From NCBI RefSeq assembly GCF_026262505.1, contig NC_067205.1, positions 17,112,001 to 17,176,000 of the forward strand: a DNA stretch of 64,000 nucleotides, read 5' to 3'. Below the pieces are notes generated by a model. It saw only the letters and a program-made list of their open reading frames with translations. It did not search any database and had not been told where the DNA came from. Below are positions 11,483 to 22,714 of this stretch, piece after piece; the stretch's first letter is position 1; every line of letters starts with the position of its first letter. Origin of the DNA: Trichomonas vaginalis G3. Taxonomy: Eukaryota; Parabasalia; Trichomonadida; Trichomonadidae. The translations under genes were made by a program, and so were the position numbers.

Positions 11483-11520
11483 TTAAGGATGTCGTTTTGT
11501 CCCCCAAGCGACATCCTTAA
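11483..11520. repeat. 12-bp-stem hairpin
   Basis: TTAAGGATGTCG (11483-11494) and its exact reverse complement (11509-11520) flank a 14-nt loop. It lies in the ~400-bp gap between paralogue 2 and the next ORF, which otherwise holds nothing recognisable. Confidence 0.6.
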
Positions 11521-11628
11521 AATGATAACTACATCTTACCTGGCAATATCAAATATCAAATTACCATTTCAATTGAAGTGATTAAATTTTAATAAGAGTT
11601 TTTTTTAGCGAAAAAAGAGTTATTCTAA

Positions 11629-12228
11629 TTCACAATCGTCCTATATCATGGTTTTGAAGTAAAATGCTTTTTAGGAACAAATTGGGTGAGAATTCTCCAT
11701 CATGATTCTCGAAAACGATATTTTAATAATTTTACTGATGCAAACTATTCACTCGAAAAAGATTGCTTCTCAATATTACGAGAAATTGATGAGAGATTTA
11801 AGATTGATTCCGAAAATTATTCCTTTTTACTCGAATATCCTCAAGTTCCTAAATATCTAAGTTTTCGTCAAAAAGAATACTTCACTACAAAAAATTCCAA
11901 ACCAATTGGATATAAAAGAATTAGTTCCAATGGATCATGGCCTTTTTTTGGAGGAATTCATACTCTTCGATGGGAAGCTCTTTATGTTGGCCAAGATAAT
12001 GGAGAAAATTGGCATTATCCAATTGGAACAATATCTAAAGAATATGCTCCTTATGTACCTGTAGTTTATGAAGAGGCTATATCCATCACTGACTTATGGG
12101 TCGAAATATGGGACTTTTCATTGTTGAAATACGTTAAGGCAATATATTCAATTTACTCGAAAAAAAATGCTTACAAAAATTTTTTATCTTTTCTATTTTT
12201 AATTTCACATATTTTGATTTCTGAATAA
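11629..12228 (+). pseudogene. 5'-truncated ORF, domain of unknown function
   Basis: About 200 codons are open from just after a stop at 11626 to TGA... end at 12226-12228, with no in-frame ATG at all; the earliest start-like codon is GTG 11686. Visible blocks are W-V-R-I-L-H-H-D-S, E-Y-P-Q-V-P, G-Y-K-R-I-S-S-N-G-S-W, E-N-W-H-Y-P-I-G and L-W-V-E-I-W. This N-W-x-Y-x-I-G...L-W-V pattern looks like a compact extracellular-type domain, but I cannot name it. The end is hydrophobic (F-L-S-F-L-F-L-I-S-H-I-L-I), like the neighbouring family. It is probably a gene fragment embedded in the array. Confidence 0.4.
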
Positions 12229-12513
12229 ACATAGATCTTTTTATATATTCTGAACGCATTATCGTGATCTTATCATTATATATTCGTTGTCATTAGAGAA
12301 AATACTTATTCAACAATATATTAATCTTCGAAATACATCACTTAATCTTAGAGAGAAGAAACGATTTTTGAACATATTATTCGATAAAATATTATATACA
12401 ATTTCAGAGGAAACACTAGTGGATTTGCATGCAAATGTTAAGGATATATAAATCGATATAGTATTTAAAATCAAAATCTATTATGATACGCTTAAACTTT
12501 ATAAAAAGATTAA

Positions 12514-13425
12514 ATAACCTTTCAATGTCACTTTTCAATATTATTTCTGCGAAACAAATTTGTATTAAAAAATATAAACTTCTCATCATCTTCATTAGAT
12601 ACACAAATAGTTGGTTCAATATTTTCAAATATCCTGACAAATGATGAAAACGAGTATACAATTAATCATCCAAACCAAGAATTACTCGATATCAATATTT
12701 GTTCATTTATTTCATGCCGAAGTATTAATTCACGTTTAATCAATATGAAAAACGGAATTATTAGCTTTTGTAATTTTAATAATAATATTGGACACCTATC
12801 AACTTTATTTCTTTCCTCTTCTTCAGCATTAATTTCATATAGCTGTGCAATTAATAATTCCCAGAATACTATCACATATAGAGGATTTGGGAAGAGTTTG
12901 GAGTCATTACAATCAAATTTTTCTCACACAAATTCTGAATTTCAAGGTTGTCTCTCTTCAAGTAGTACTTTGAATTTTATTCAAAAATATGTAAATTTTT
13001 ATAAATGTGGTAAAGATTGGGGAGGTGCTTCACTCACGGTTTATATCGGTAAAGGCGATATTAGTTATTCAAATTTTATTGATATTGAATCAACTGGTAA
13101 TATTTTTATGTATGTTGGTTCAGGATCAGAAACTTTAATCAAAAGTTGTTTATTCGAAATCAAAGGATTTAAATCATTTCTAGGATTATATGGAGAAAAA
13201 AATACCGAACGCGTATATTTAGAAGATTGTAATATTATTGGTGATGTTACACATGATATGCCATATTTGAGTACTAAAAATGTCATTTTTGATTCCACAA
13301 AATCTGATTATACATTTGTCAATATTCCTTTTCTCACAACCGATATCATTAACTTTGAAATAAGTGTTTTTTATCATTGTAAATTTTTCAACCTCAGCTT
13401 TTTCTTATTTGTTTTGATTATATAG
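12514..13425 (+). pseudogene. surface-type beta-helix-like family, paralogue 3
   Basis: Homology to copies 1 and 2 begins near 12570 (N-F-S-S-S-S, then I-V-G-S-I-F-S-N-I-L). The frame is open from 12514, but the first ATG is at 12745, in the middle of the conserved region (K-N-G-I-I-S-F-C). At the position of the ATG in copies 1 and 2 this copy has TTA. It keeps the mid-protein F-Y-K-C-G-K-D-W-G-G-A-S block and the F-F-L-F-V-L-I-I tail. Relative to copy 1 the upstream block is 5 nt shorter, so the leader cannot encode the same peptide in both. Either the N-terminus is lost or it is supplied differently. Confidence 0.5.
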
Positions 13426-13621
13426 AAGCGATTCTATTGAAATCATTCAGGATGTTTTATTGTCGTCTGGAAAAGTGACAAAATTATCATTGTCGCCTAA
13501 AAAAGAGATTTTACAAGCATGTTTTGGTACCTAAATAAAGGATATTCAATTCTGTATAAGGTTTATTTTCAATATTGATCCACGTCAGTTGTGCTCCCAT
13601 AATGAGAATTTAAATACCCTT

Positions 13622-14556
13622 TAACGTGCTTTTATCACTTTTTATTTTTTAAATATCTGAAGAACAAATATATATTAAAAAGTTTAAATTTTTCTTCTTT
13701 TTCATTAGAATCACGTGTAGTAGGTTCAGTGTTCTCAAATATCATGAGAAATGAAGAAGAAACGGCAACAATTGATTATTTTGGTCCAGATATACTTCGA
13801 ATTTTTATTTGTTCATTCGTATATTGTAGAAGCACAAATTCCAGACTCATCAACATGAACAACGGAATCATAAAATGCTGTACTTATAATAGTAATTACG
13901 CGTACCGTGATACAATATTCAAATCTTCCAACACTGCTATATTTTTGTATGGTAATGCAATGAATAATACTCAGCATACACTTTTTTATCGATCAGAAGG
14001 TAATAGTCTTCAAATGTTTCATTCCAATTTTTCTGACACAAAAAGTAATTATCAAGGATGTATTTCCTCCAATAAAGTATATTTCCATGAACAAAAATAT
14101 GTCAACTTTTATAAATGTGGAAATGATACTGGCGGTGCATCGATTTCTATAGATTTAGGAAAAAGTGAGGTCAGTTATTCAAATTATATTGATATTGAAT
14201 CAGGAGATGATTATGCCTTTATTCTTGTTGGATATGGATCCGAAACTATTTTTAAGAGATGCTTTTTTCGAATAAAAAGTTTTGTTTCGTTTTTGGATAC
14301 GTTTAATCCAAAATCAAATGAAACGGTTTATTTTGAAGATTGTACTATTATTGGTAAAATTCAGTATAATGTGCCATATTTAAGAACTAAGAATGTTATT
14401 ATTTCCCCATCTAAGATTGATTATACATTTGCTAATATTCCATATCTTGAAACTGATATTATAGATTTCGACGAAACAATTCTTTATCATTGTTATCAAA
14501 ACACATTGAGTTATTTCTTACTTTTTCTTGTTTTGACAAGTGAGTCTCCTGGATAA
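13622..14556 (+). CDS. surface-type beta-helix-like family, paralogue 4
   Basis: The conserved upstream block begins at 13622; the frame is open through N-F-S-S-F-S-L-E-S-R-V-V-G-S. The first ATG is 13744 (M-R-N-E-E-E), inside the region conserved in the other copies. The Y-K-C-G-N-D-T-G-G-A-S block, the F-E-D-C-T-I-I box and a Y-F-L-L-F-L-V-L tail are present. No stop interrupts it. The tRNA-Glu gene lies 42 bp beyond its stop, on the other strand. Translation from 13744 would give about 270 aa; whether that start is used is uncertain. Confidence 0.5.
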
Positions 14557-14597
14557 AATTTAATATGAAATCAGAATTTTTCGAAAAAGAAAAAAAG

Positions 14598-14669
14598 TTC
14601 CGGTACGGGGAGTTGAACCCCGATCTTGTGGATGAAAACCACACGTCCTAACCGCTGAACGATACCGGA
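14598..14669 (-). tRNA. tRNA-Glu (anticodon TTC)
   Basis: The minus strand folds as a cloverleaf: acceptor TCCGGTA/TACCGGA, D-arm with GTTCAGCGGTTAGGA, anticodon stem TGTGG/CCACA with loop TTTTCAT (anticodon TTC), and T-arm CGGGG-TTCAACT-CCCCG. There is no intron and CCA is not encoded, as expected for a eukaryotic nuclear tRNA. The internal A and B boxes are present, and a T-run of the kind that ends RNA polymerase III transcription follows just beyond the 3' end on the minus strand. Confidence 0.95.
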
Positions 14670-14670
14670 A

Positions 14671-15062
14671 TCACATTTTTAGCCTAATTTAAATTCTCAT
14701 AACTAATAAAATCCACTTTTATCCGTCATTGAACGATATTTATTCATTCTTATTTAAACACTTTGATTGTAATTATCTGGTGATTAAATCAGAAATAAAT
14801 TCAAATCCTATATTAAAACACTCCTTGTATAACACGTGCATATATACAAATTCCTTCATTTTCGATAATTACATTTCCATATAATAGCAATTCATTTCGA
14901 AGTTATTTTGTGCGCGAAGAATCAAAATGTTTTGTCGGAGAAAAGACAGACTTTGAATCATTTCATAATGAATTTAATTATTTTTCAAATTAAGCATCGA
15001 CAAAAGCTATTCCGATTTTGTTAAAATTATAAACGGTAATTAGAAAATTTAAATAATCTGCT
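14671..15062. other. intergenic region
   Basis: About 390 bp upstream of paralogue 5. I see no gene in it. The AACGTGC block found before copies 1, 2 and 4 is absent here. Confidence 0.5.
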
Positions 15063-15941
15063 TTGAGAATCAATTTTCAAACAAATCCATTAAATTTTTC
15101 AGCATCATCAACAAACTCCCTAGTTATTGGGTCAATCTTCTCAAATATTCTTTTAAATAATAATCAAAATTACACAATCCATTATAATTATGAAAATTTA
15201 ATTCAATTACAAATCTGTACATTTGCATATTGTATCAGCAAATATGGTGGATTGTTTCTTTTTCAGAATGGCATTATCAAAGGTTGTGCATATATGTCAA
15301 ACAATTTGAACAAACATTCAATTTTTTACTCAGCAAAGAGTGCAACTATTGAGTCTAGTTGTGCATGTAATACAACACAGCATACCATTCTCTTTTCATC
15401 AATATTATATGAATGTATTTCAACAATGTCAAATTTTTCTGAAACAAAAAGCTATTTTCAAAGCTGTACTGGAACTATTTTATCCCAAAAATACGTACAG
15501 AAATATGTAAATTACTATAAATGCGGTAATGATACTGGTGGTGCATCAGTTGAATTATACAAAGGAAAATGTGATATTAGCTATTCAAATTACATTGATA
15601 TTGAAGCTACTGGAACGCATTTTATTGTTATCGGATTCGGTTCTGCATCAACATTTAGCAAATGTTTTTTCAGGATAAAAGGATATCAATATTTAATAGG
15701 TACATATGAAAAAATGAATAATGAAACAATTCATATGGAATATTGTACAATTATTAGCGATATTTCGAATAAATTTTCTAACTTGACTACGAAGAGTGTC
15801 ACTATAGACTCAAATAAAAATGATTACATCTTCGTGAATATTCCATATCTTGAATCTTTCTTTATAGATTTTCATATTTCGGATAATTTTATCTGTTATC
15901 GATCTGATTTCAGTCTATTCTTAATGCTTCTTATTACATAG
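15063..15941 (+). pseudogene. surface-type beta-helix-like family, paralogue 5 (divergent)
   Basis: The most divergent member. The frame is open from 15063 (TTG) and aligns from N-F-S-A-S-S-T-N-S-L-V-I-G-S-I-F-S-N-I. It keeps N-G-I-I-K-G-C, the Y-Y-K-C-G-N-D-T-G-G-A-S block, S-Y-S-N-Y-I-D-I-E and a hydrophobic S-L-F-L-M-L-L-I end. The first ATG is internal, well inside the conserved region. As with copies 3 and 4, the missing start suggests a truncated or unusually started gene. No function beyond a probable surface location can be inferred. Confidence 0.45.
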
Positions 15942-17427
15942 AATAAAAGTTAGAGTTATAATATGATTTGGACATAATGACAAGTGTTTTTTGACACATT
16001 TAAATAGGAAAAGAGATTATTTTTACCTAAAATGTTAGATTCAATGAGCGGATAGTTAAGTAATGATAGACAGTAGTTATGCCAATGCTCTGATCATATG
16101 TTTTCAATAATATTTTTACGAATATAAGAAAAATTATGGTTTTGAAGAGTTAGTCGGCATGAAGATATTGGTTAATGAGAGTGGTTTACTTATGGTCACC
16201 TGATTTATACTTTACTCCATGAATAAACTGCAGTTTCCCAAGAAAAAAAATATGTGATCTACAGTTTTACAAAAATTCGAAATTAATGCTATACTGTATC
16301 TATTTTGTAGGGCTGTACAAGATTTAAAAAAACATTGCCGGGTTACCGTAGAGGCCTAAAAAAATCGCGCCTCGGCGGCAAGCCGCCTCGGCATTAAGAA
16401 TGCGCATCTAAATTTTTATATGTCCTTCTTTCTTTTATTTTTCCCTTCCCTTTCTTTTCTTTTTCTTTTTTTCCCTCCTCTTGCTCTCATTTACCTTTTT
16501 TTCCTTTTCTCATCATTTTTCAAAATTTAAAATTTTTATCAAAAATCTTGCCTATAAAAGCAGACTATGGAACCTTTTAATGCCTCTTAATCAATATTAT
16601 ACAGTATAAAGCATATTAAATGAAAGTAATTACGTATAAATTTATTTTATTATCTTATTTATTAATTCTTTAGCATGTATTGTTTAATATTAACTTTTCT
16701 GTACATTAAATATTTCTCCAAAGTATGAATGCCTTGTAACGAAACGAAAACTTAATTTTATGTTGAATATTTGTCACAAACATTAGATTATTAAAATATA
16801 TGTTGGATATCCCTTAGTATGAGACTTCATGACTCTTGTTGTCTAACGTGAGCTTTGGATTGCAAGCTCTGTGGTTAACGAACATAAATTAATTGTAAAG
16901 TTTTCAAAAATTTTCATCGTTTCTATCAGCATCTATTTTTCCTTTAAAATAATATATTTGTATGAATACAATATTTAGTAATTTTTTATTTCCCATAATT
17001 TCATTCAAAATTTCAGAAAAAATTAATTTCTATTCAATATTATTTCAGCTTCAAAACACTTCATTCTTATAGATGTTGATTCACTAAAGTGTGATTCTAT
17101 TTATATGAGGTAGGGGCATGAGGCTCGGCAAGTCTTATTGCTTTTTACCTCAATTTAGGTATTAAATAATTATAATGATTCATAGTGGCCGCTGCTGACT
17201 GGCCATCAGCAGTCCCCTGGCCAAGATTAATATAATTATTTAATACTTATCCAGTTTTACATCAATAACAACAAAGCTAATCAATCATCATTCAGAAATG
17301 CGGGAAATTACTACTAATATTAAAGATTGATAGACATTAGGCTGGCCACCTTCTGTCTAATATCTTTACGAATAAAAATAATACTTTTTAAAACAAATTA
17401 TTTAATAAATTTTATTAAAAAACAAAA
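15942..17427. other. intergenic region with repeats
   Basis: No gene. At 16308 a TAGGGCTGTACAAG sequence resembles a hAT-type terminus, but I found no partner. 16374-16387 is a GC-rich perfect hairpin (GGCGGC-AA-GCCGCC). 16423-16520 is a long polypyrimidine tract. 17159-17246 is a compound hairpin listed separately. Confidence 0.5.
17159..17246. repeat. compound hairpin, 16-bp perfect outer stem
   Basis: The outer arms 17159-17174 and 17231-17246 are perfect reverse complements. Inside, CTGCTGA/TCAGCAG form a second stem around CTGGCCA, flanked by GGCC pairs. It lies near the 3' side of the hAT transposase and may belong to that element's subterminal region. Confidence 0.65.
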
Positions 17428-19562
17428 TCAAATATCAAATTGATCATCATTCAACTTGATGAAGAAGCGGCATGCTACATATTCTTCTTTGCATGATTCG
17501 TTCATTGAATTTCTTGTCTTTCGCAATTCAGATATTACACGTTCTACATCTGCTTCACTGCACGAAAGTGACATCATCCTTTTTCCAATTGGTCTTATTG
17601 CTTTTAGTTGCTTTATGCCATTCATGTACCAAAACTTGCCATCATTTTGAGCAAGATGATGACCATTTATAAGATGGGAATCATCTTGCTCTATGAAGAA
17701 ATCGTAAGCATCACTCAATTCCTTGGCTCTATCGTCTTTATTGATCGTTGGATCAACTGTTGATTCGGCAATTGCTCTTTGTCTGAGGATTGTTATCATG
17801 AATGTGTATAGATCTTTTATCTCTTCATCTACAACATCCCAGACCAAGGAATTCCTCGAACCATCGGCATTTGTTTCGGCTGCATGATCGTCGTTAAGCA
17901 TTTGTTCCTCTTCTGCTTGCTGGATCTCTTCATCATGCTCGGCTACCTCGTCAACACGTTCTGTTCGTTCTTCTTCAAGGATTTCGCCGAGTTTCTCAAA
18001 TGTGATCTCGCGATTGATGATCCTCAGGGAAGGAATCGTTGGGACTTGCACATCTTTCAACTGCATTATAGGTGGATAGCTTGTCTTTCCTCCAAAACCC
18101 TTCTTGTCTCTGATGATCTTCCTTGCTAACGGTGTAAAGCCGAAAGCAAACCGAAGCAAATCAATTCTACCATATTCTTTCATATCATTTTTGAATATTG
18201 TAGTGATTGATCGGAGAATCTCTTCACCATCTGGCGTTAATCTTCCTGCCATTTCATCCAACATCCCTTGGCACTGTTGTATCATCAGGAATGCATAAGC
18301 ACCCATGGACTTGTTGGATTCCAGCCATAATTGAAGTTGCTTTAATGGCTTGAATATCATTAAAGCATCTTTAAAGAGTGGAGGAATTCCATCACGTGTC
18401 CATTGTAACTGTTCACGTGTAGCTCTGGAAAGGGATAGTGGAAGATCTCCACTTCTTAAAGCAGTATTAATTGTTTCCAGATTATCAAAGATGAAAAACA
18501 GAGTATCATATATGTAGAGCCAGCGAGTTTCCGGGATTGATGGAACCCTGATCTTGTATCTCGCTCTCATATCGTGATTCTTAAAGATAATGATAATCTG
18601 GTGAACTCTATTCATCAGTTCATTCAACAATGGACATTGCTTACGTGCGTGGACAATAGCATTGTTCAAGACGTGGTTAAGGCAACGAATGTACACGGTT
18701 TGTAAGCCAGGGAAAAGGGCTCCTTCTGGCCTCCAGTGGCAGAGTCCTTTAACCTGGGCTGGCAAACCATCTCCGACTACTCCAGCTACGTGGTTTTTAT
18801 TAACCTTAAGAGAATCAAACCACGTATGGTAGTCCTCGTATGTCCAATTAGTCGAAATTGTTGTGTCGAAGAATTGGTGGCGATCTGTTTTGCCTGGATT
18901 GCACACACAAGAGAATAGACCATGACGGCTGCCGTGTGTTCCGCAGTCCAGGGAAATTGAGAAGATGCGGAATTCCTCGCAGAACTTTAGGCCCCGAGAG
19001 GAGTCTGTTTTGCCTAAAGTAATCAATGCCTCTCTGACACCGCGCCGTGTGAACTCAATGTCTGGGATTGTAAAGTTGATGCCCTGTTCGCGATTGACTT
19101 TATTTTTAAGCCATTTGGCGAAGCTCTCTAGGAAGCTTTTAAATGCTGGCTTCATTGTGGCATAAAGGCTTATATCTAGGCTCGCAATAAGCCTGGCAAT
19201 GATCTCTTCTAACGAAGGATCATTACCAGAGCCAACTGCTTGCTGAGTATTCTCAACTTGGTGCTCAGCAGGAACGTAGTTGGGCATTGGGAGTAAAAAT
19301 TTGCACTTATGATCTTTAAAATCATTTTTCCTGCTTTTTTTAATGCATCGCACGAACTGCCCTTGAACTAATGTTTCACTACATTCGGCACAGTATGTAA
19401 AGAGCCTTCCTTTGTCTGATTGATTAGGCTCATTCTCATAATAGCCGATCGTAGTGAAACATTTTTTCCACACTTTGTTTCCAATGTTTCAGGAGTTGGT
19501 GGATATTTCGTCTTCTTAAATGGAATCCACTCATCATATACATGAGGATCCCATGCAGTCAT
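17428..19562 (-). pseudogene. hAT-family transposase, one frameshift near the N-terminus
   Basis: A 681-codon frame (17428-19473) has no ATG of its own (it opens with GTG). A second frame from ATG 19562 (M-T-A-W-D-P-H-V) supplies the N-terminus, and the two meet near 19470. The N-terminal Y-C-A-E-C...D-H-K-C resembles a BED-type zinc finger. The hAT catalytic core is visible: S-I-S-L-D-C-G, G-V-V-G-D-G, and R-C-L-N-H (the C-x-x-H). The C-terminus has the hAT dimerisation signature L-S-C-S-E-A-D-V-E-R-V-I-S...N-S-M-N. The protein would excise and reinsert hAT elements in the nucleus, making 8-bp target duplications. An acidic insert lies at about residues 485-540. The single frameshift may be a sequencing error in an A-run. 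Terminal repeats were not identified. Confidence 0.75.
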
Positions 19563-19770
19563 AATAAAAATAAAGCTTTTTGAATATATTCAATTTTTAA
19601 ATGATATTTTCACGGGTTAAATATAAAATAAAGAATAAGATGTAAATTATTAAAATATTTAATTTTAAATTTTGAACCCGTAATAAATATTTTTTGCATT
19701 GTTATTAATAATGAAAAATAAAGCTTATTTCAATGAAAATTGTTCTGCAAATTTATTTCACTTTTGACCT

Positions 19771-20062
19771 CACTTTTTCCGTAATTCAATTTTTTACTTT
19801 TAATATTTTAGATCTTCATAATATCATTTGAAAAATTAACCATATAAAAAAATCAAGTTATCAATTCACTTTTTCCGTAATTCAAAAATCAAAAATATAA
19901 ATAATATATCTTTTTATCAAATATTATTATATTCTATGAAAAATGAGGTCCGGAAATTTTGCGGATTTCCGTAACTCAATTTTACGGAAAAAGTGCAGTA
20001 AACTATTCAAAATACGGAAAAATTGTGTAAACTAATGATTTTACGGTAAAATCACGGAAAGT
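19771..20062. repeat. repeated CACTTTTTCCGTAATTCA motif, direct and inverted
   Basis: The motif occurs at 19771-19788 and 19867-19884 in direct orientation. Inverted forms (TTACGGAAAAAGTG, 19982-19995, and ATACGGAAAAATTG after 20012) follow. The rest of 19563-21375 is AT-rich, and I see no gene in it. Confidence 0.55.
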
Positions 20063-21375
20063 CCCGGAAGAATATATGTGCCTATATGAAATTATACAAA
20101 AATGAATCAAACGCATTTTAAAAGATTGTTCTTGTATTATAAATGCTATTCGCAGATTTATTAGTTGAAGAAAATTACCAAATTTTTGCCGATTTACAAA
20201 AAATGATTTACAAAGCATATTTTTATAAGGCTTAAAAAATCTTTAAAATGTGACCGGTGACGGAAATCCATGGTAACCAACCGCGATTCCCGTTTGGAAT
20301 GCCATAGATTTTTCTATTTTTTTCATTCTAAAACATCTTTTTTTGGATAATTTTTTTTAATAAATATGTAAGAAAGATTGAAGAAAAAGTAAATTTACTT
20401 TAAGAAAATTCTTTTTACATGATGTAAGACCCATAATAACTATAAATATTCAATTATTTAAAATAAAAAAAGAAAAACAGATTAAATGTATCTCACATCA
20501 AAATCCATTGACCTAAGGATGTTAAGTTTCTGTTTTTAAAAGTTGATATTTTTTTTAATTTTAAGAAAATTAATAGCATGTTATTAGACAATAGGAGTGT
20601 AATGATATTGACTAAACAGAAATGAGAGAATAGAGATATAATTTTGATAAGCAATATTGCGAACAAATTCTGAAGTAAAATTGCGATCAATAATTGAAAA
20701 TTACGATCATGTACTGAAAAATGACGATCGAATTGAATGAATAGAATTAAGGTAGTCACAAAATCTAAGTAGAAGGGCTTTGAAATATTGAGTGGATTTG
20801 AAATTTTGGCTCTCAAAATTTACCCTTCCTCACTACTCGAATTTCGAGCCTCTCAATGAGTTTCCTCTCAATTTTGAATGGTTTATATTGACTTTTGAAT
20901 ATCTTTATTGAGAACAAAAAAATAAATATATTAATAATCGTATAATATTGGCATTTTTCATAAAATGAAGGCCTAAAAAAGGGGGCCATTCAAAAAATGA
21001 ATTGTTTTGGGGAGTAGTAGATCTAGTATCTGTATAACAAATCATAAAGATTGGCCATAAAAATTAGGCCTAATCTCTTTTTGGTAAAATTGTGGAAATT
21101 GATCTCTCTTCATATTAGTCCGTGGTAAGGTACAGATAACAAGATGATGGAATAAATGTTTTTGACATATTCACTTTTTATCATAATAGCCGAAATTAAG
21201 TATATTCTTGATAATTTTTTGTTTTGTACCTTATTTTAGGGACATTACTATTTATTCATCTTTATATCATTTTTCTGGAGCTAGTATTGAAAAACATGCA
21301 ATGAAATCCATGTTTTCATTTGAAATCTGATAAAGTTAAACGTGCATATAAGTTTCTCGCTGATAAGGTCAGGTA

Positions 21376-21411
21376 AGTGGGGCTTCCAGGCACTTCGTGC
21401 CCTCTAGCCCA
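21376..21411 (+). repeat. left terminal inverted repeat
   Basis: AGTGGGGCTTCCAGGCACTT followed by CGTGCCCTCTAGCCC matches the reverse complement of 50765-50799 with one mismatch. The core GGCAC-TTC-GTGCC is itself a small hairpin. Confidence 0.85.
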
Positions 21412-21464
21412 TAAGAAAACCTAGAGGAGAACTAAAAAAATTATATAGTAAAAAATTAAAGTTT

Positions 21465-22661
21465 TTATTCGATAAGAACGACATCGCTATCGTTTTCTTC
21501 TTCCTCCTCCTCTTCTTCATAGTCAGTATCTGATGGCTCTTTGTCAGCCACATGACCAGCAACAAATATTGAGACAAATTGTTTCTTTGGTTTTGTTAGC
21601 AGGAACTTTTGATGGTCGTAGAACACGAAATCTACATTTTGAAAATGCTGTGCTGAGTATTCTGTGAAATGGGAAATTGGAATTGGTTCTCCCATGCCAA
21701 AACCAGCAATGGACGCGAACAAAACATCGTCTTCGACTCTTGCAGGTTTGTCAATTGCAACAGTAGTTATTATGTGAGGTTTTCCTTCACATCCTGCAAG
21801 AGATTGTACATGATAGATTGCTTTTTCTTCTCCCTCAGGAACTGAAAGTGTGAAATGGAATGAGAGTTCTCCATATTCATTTGCTTCTTCGTAATAGTTG
21901 TATGTTGTAGGATACACCAATTGAAATTTTCCTATTCTTGTTTCCCTCAGGTGTTGTCTATATTGCTTGGGAAAACATAAAATAAATTGCTCTATAGCTT
22001 GTGTTGCTATTAGATTAGTTGTAACTGGTAATTTTGAGGCGAAAAGGTCTACAAGAACACCGGGATTTTTTATGTCGTTTTCAATTGGTTTAAGAGATTC
22101 TATGACTTTGTTAAACATTTCACTATAATCTGAGTTGTCTTCGACCCCCCAATTGTTAAGAAGTTTATACAACAATTTCAGTCTTTTCATGGCGTATTTT
22201 CTTTGAATGGATTCGGGTAGCGAGAGGTTACAGTCGTCGCTTTGTATTTCGTTACTCGAATATTGTTCAAGAGAAATTAAATCTTGAAATTGTGCTCTTG
22301 TTAACATACTTGTAGTTTGAGAGACTATATCTTGTTCTATTGGTTGTAAATCTGTTTCAGATGTTTCTGTTGTGTTTTGAGAAGAAGAAGAACTCAAATT
22401 GTTGGACAATTTGTCTTGAATTGTAGAACTATGTGAAACTTGTTCTGGTGCTGTTTGGACAACTGTTTCAGATGTTTCTGTTGTGTTTTGAGAAGAAGAA
22501 GAACTCAAATTGTTGGACAATTTGTCTTGAATTGTATGAGGAAGTTGCTTTGGTATTATAGGAGGTCGTAAGGGTTTTGAGAATGGTGAGACATAAGTTG
22601 TATGAACTTTAACTGCAGAGGTAGTCGACGAATTGTTTGCGACACTTTTTCTTCCTTCCAT
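21465..22661 (-). CDS. 398-aa acidic-tail protein at element end
   Basis: ATG at 22661 is chosen because a textbook initiator (TCATTTTTCATA) lies just upstream; the longer frame to 22727 starts only with TTG. Residues ~25-110 are Ser/Thr/Gln-rich and contain a 24-residue stretch repeated twice (T-I-Q-D-K-L-S-N-N-L-S...). Residues ~140-360 look globular. The C-terminus is a Glu/Asp run ending D-S-D-V-V-L-I-E, which resembles a SUMO-interaction motif. It is the outermost gene of the left arm, is transcribed toward the terminus, and has no counterpart in the right arm. The frame is uninterrupted. I do not recognise the family; a regulatory or virion role would be speculation. Confidence 0.75.
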   Translation of the reverse strand: MEGRKSVANNSSTTSAVKVHTTYVSPFSKPLRPPIIPKQLPHTIQDKLSNNLSSSSSQNTTETSETVVQTAPEQVSHSSTIQDKLSNNLSSSSSQNTTETSETDLQPIEQDIVSQTTSMLTRAQFQDLISLEQYSSNEIQSDDCNLSLPESIQRKYAMKRLKLLYKLLNNWGVEDNSDYSEMFNKVIESLKPIENDIKNPGVLVDLFASKLPVTTNLIATQAIEQFILCFPKQYRQHLRETRIGKFQLVYPTTYNYYEEANEYGELSFHFTLSVPEGEEKAIYHVQSLAGCEGKPHIITTVAIDKPARVEDDVLFASIAGFGMGEPIPISHFTEYSAQHFQNVDFVFYDHQKFLLTKPKKQFVSIFVAGHVADKEPSDTDYEEEEEEEENDSDVVLIE

Positions 22662-22675
22662 TATGAAAAATGAAC
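22662..22675 (-). promoter_or_regulatory. initiator element of the 398-aa gene
   Basis: On the minus strand TCATTTTTCATA directly precedes ATG. It fits the Trichomonas vaginalis initiator consensus TCA-Y-T-W-Y-TCATTA closely, implying a leader of roughly ten nucleotides. Confidence 0.7.
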
Positions 22676-22714
22676 TGTTTTTTTCGGACCACTCATAGAA
22701 AAGTTTAAAATAAA

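Noticed and set aside
16308-16400. Left end of the hAT element carrying the transposase at 17428-19562
   Set aside because: TAGGGCTGTACAAG looks like a hAT terminus, but no inverted partner was found on the far side, so I do not define an element from it.
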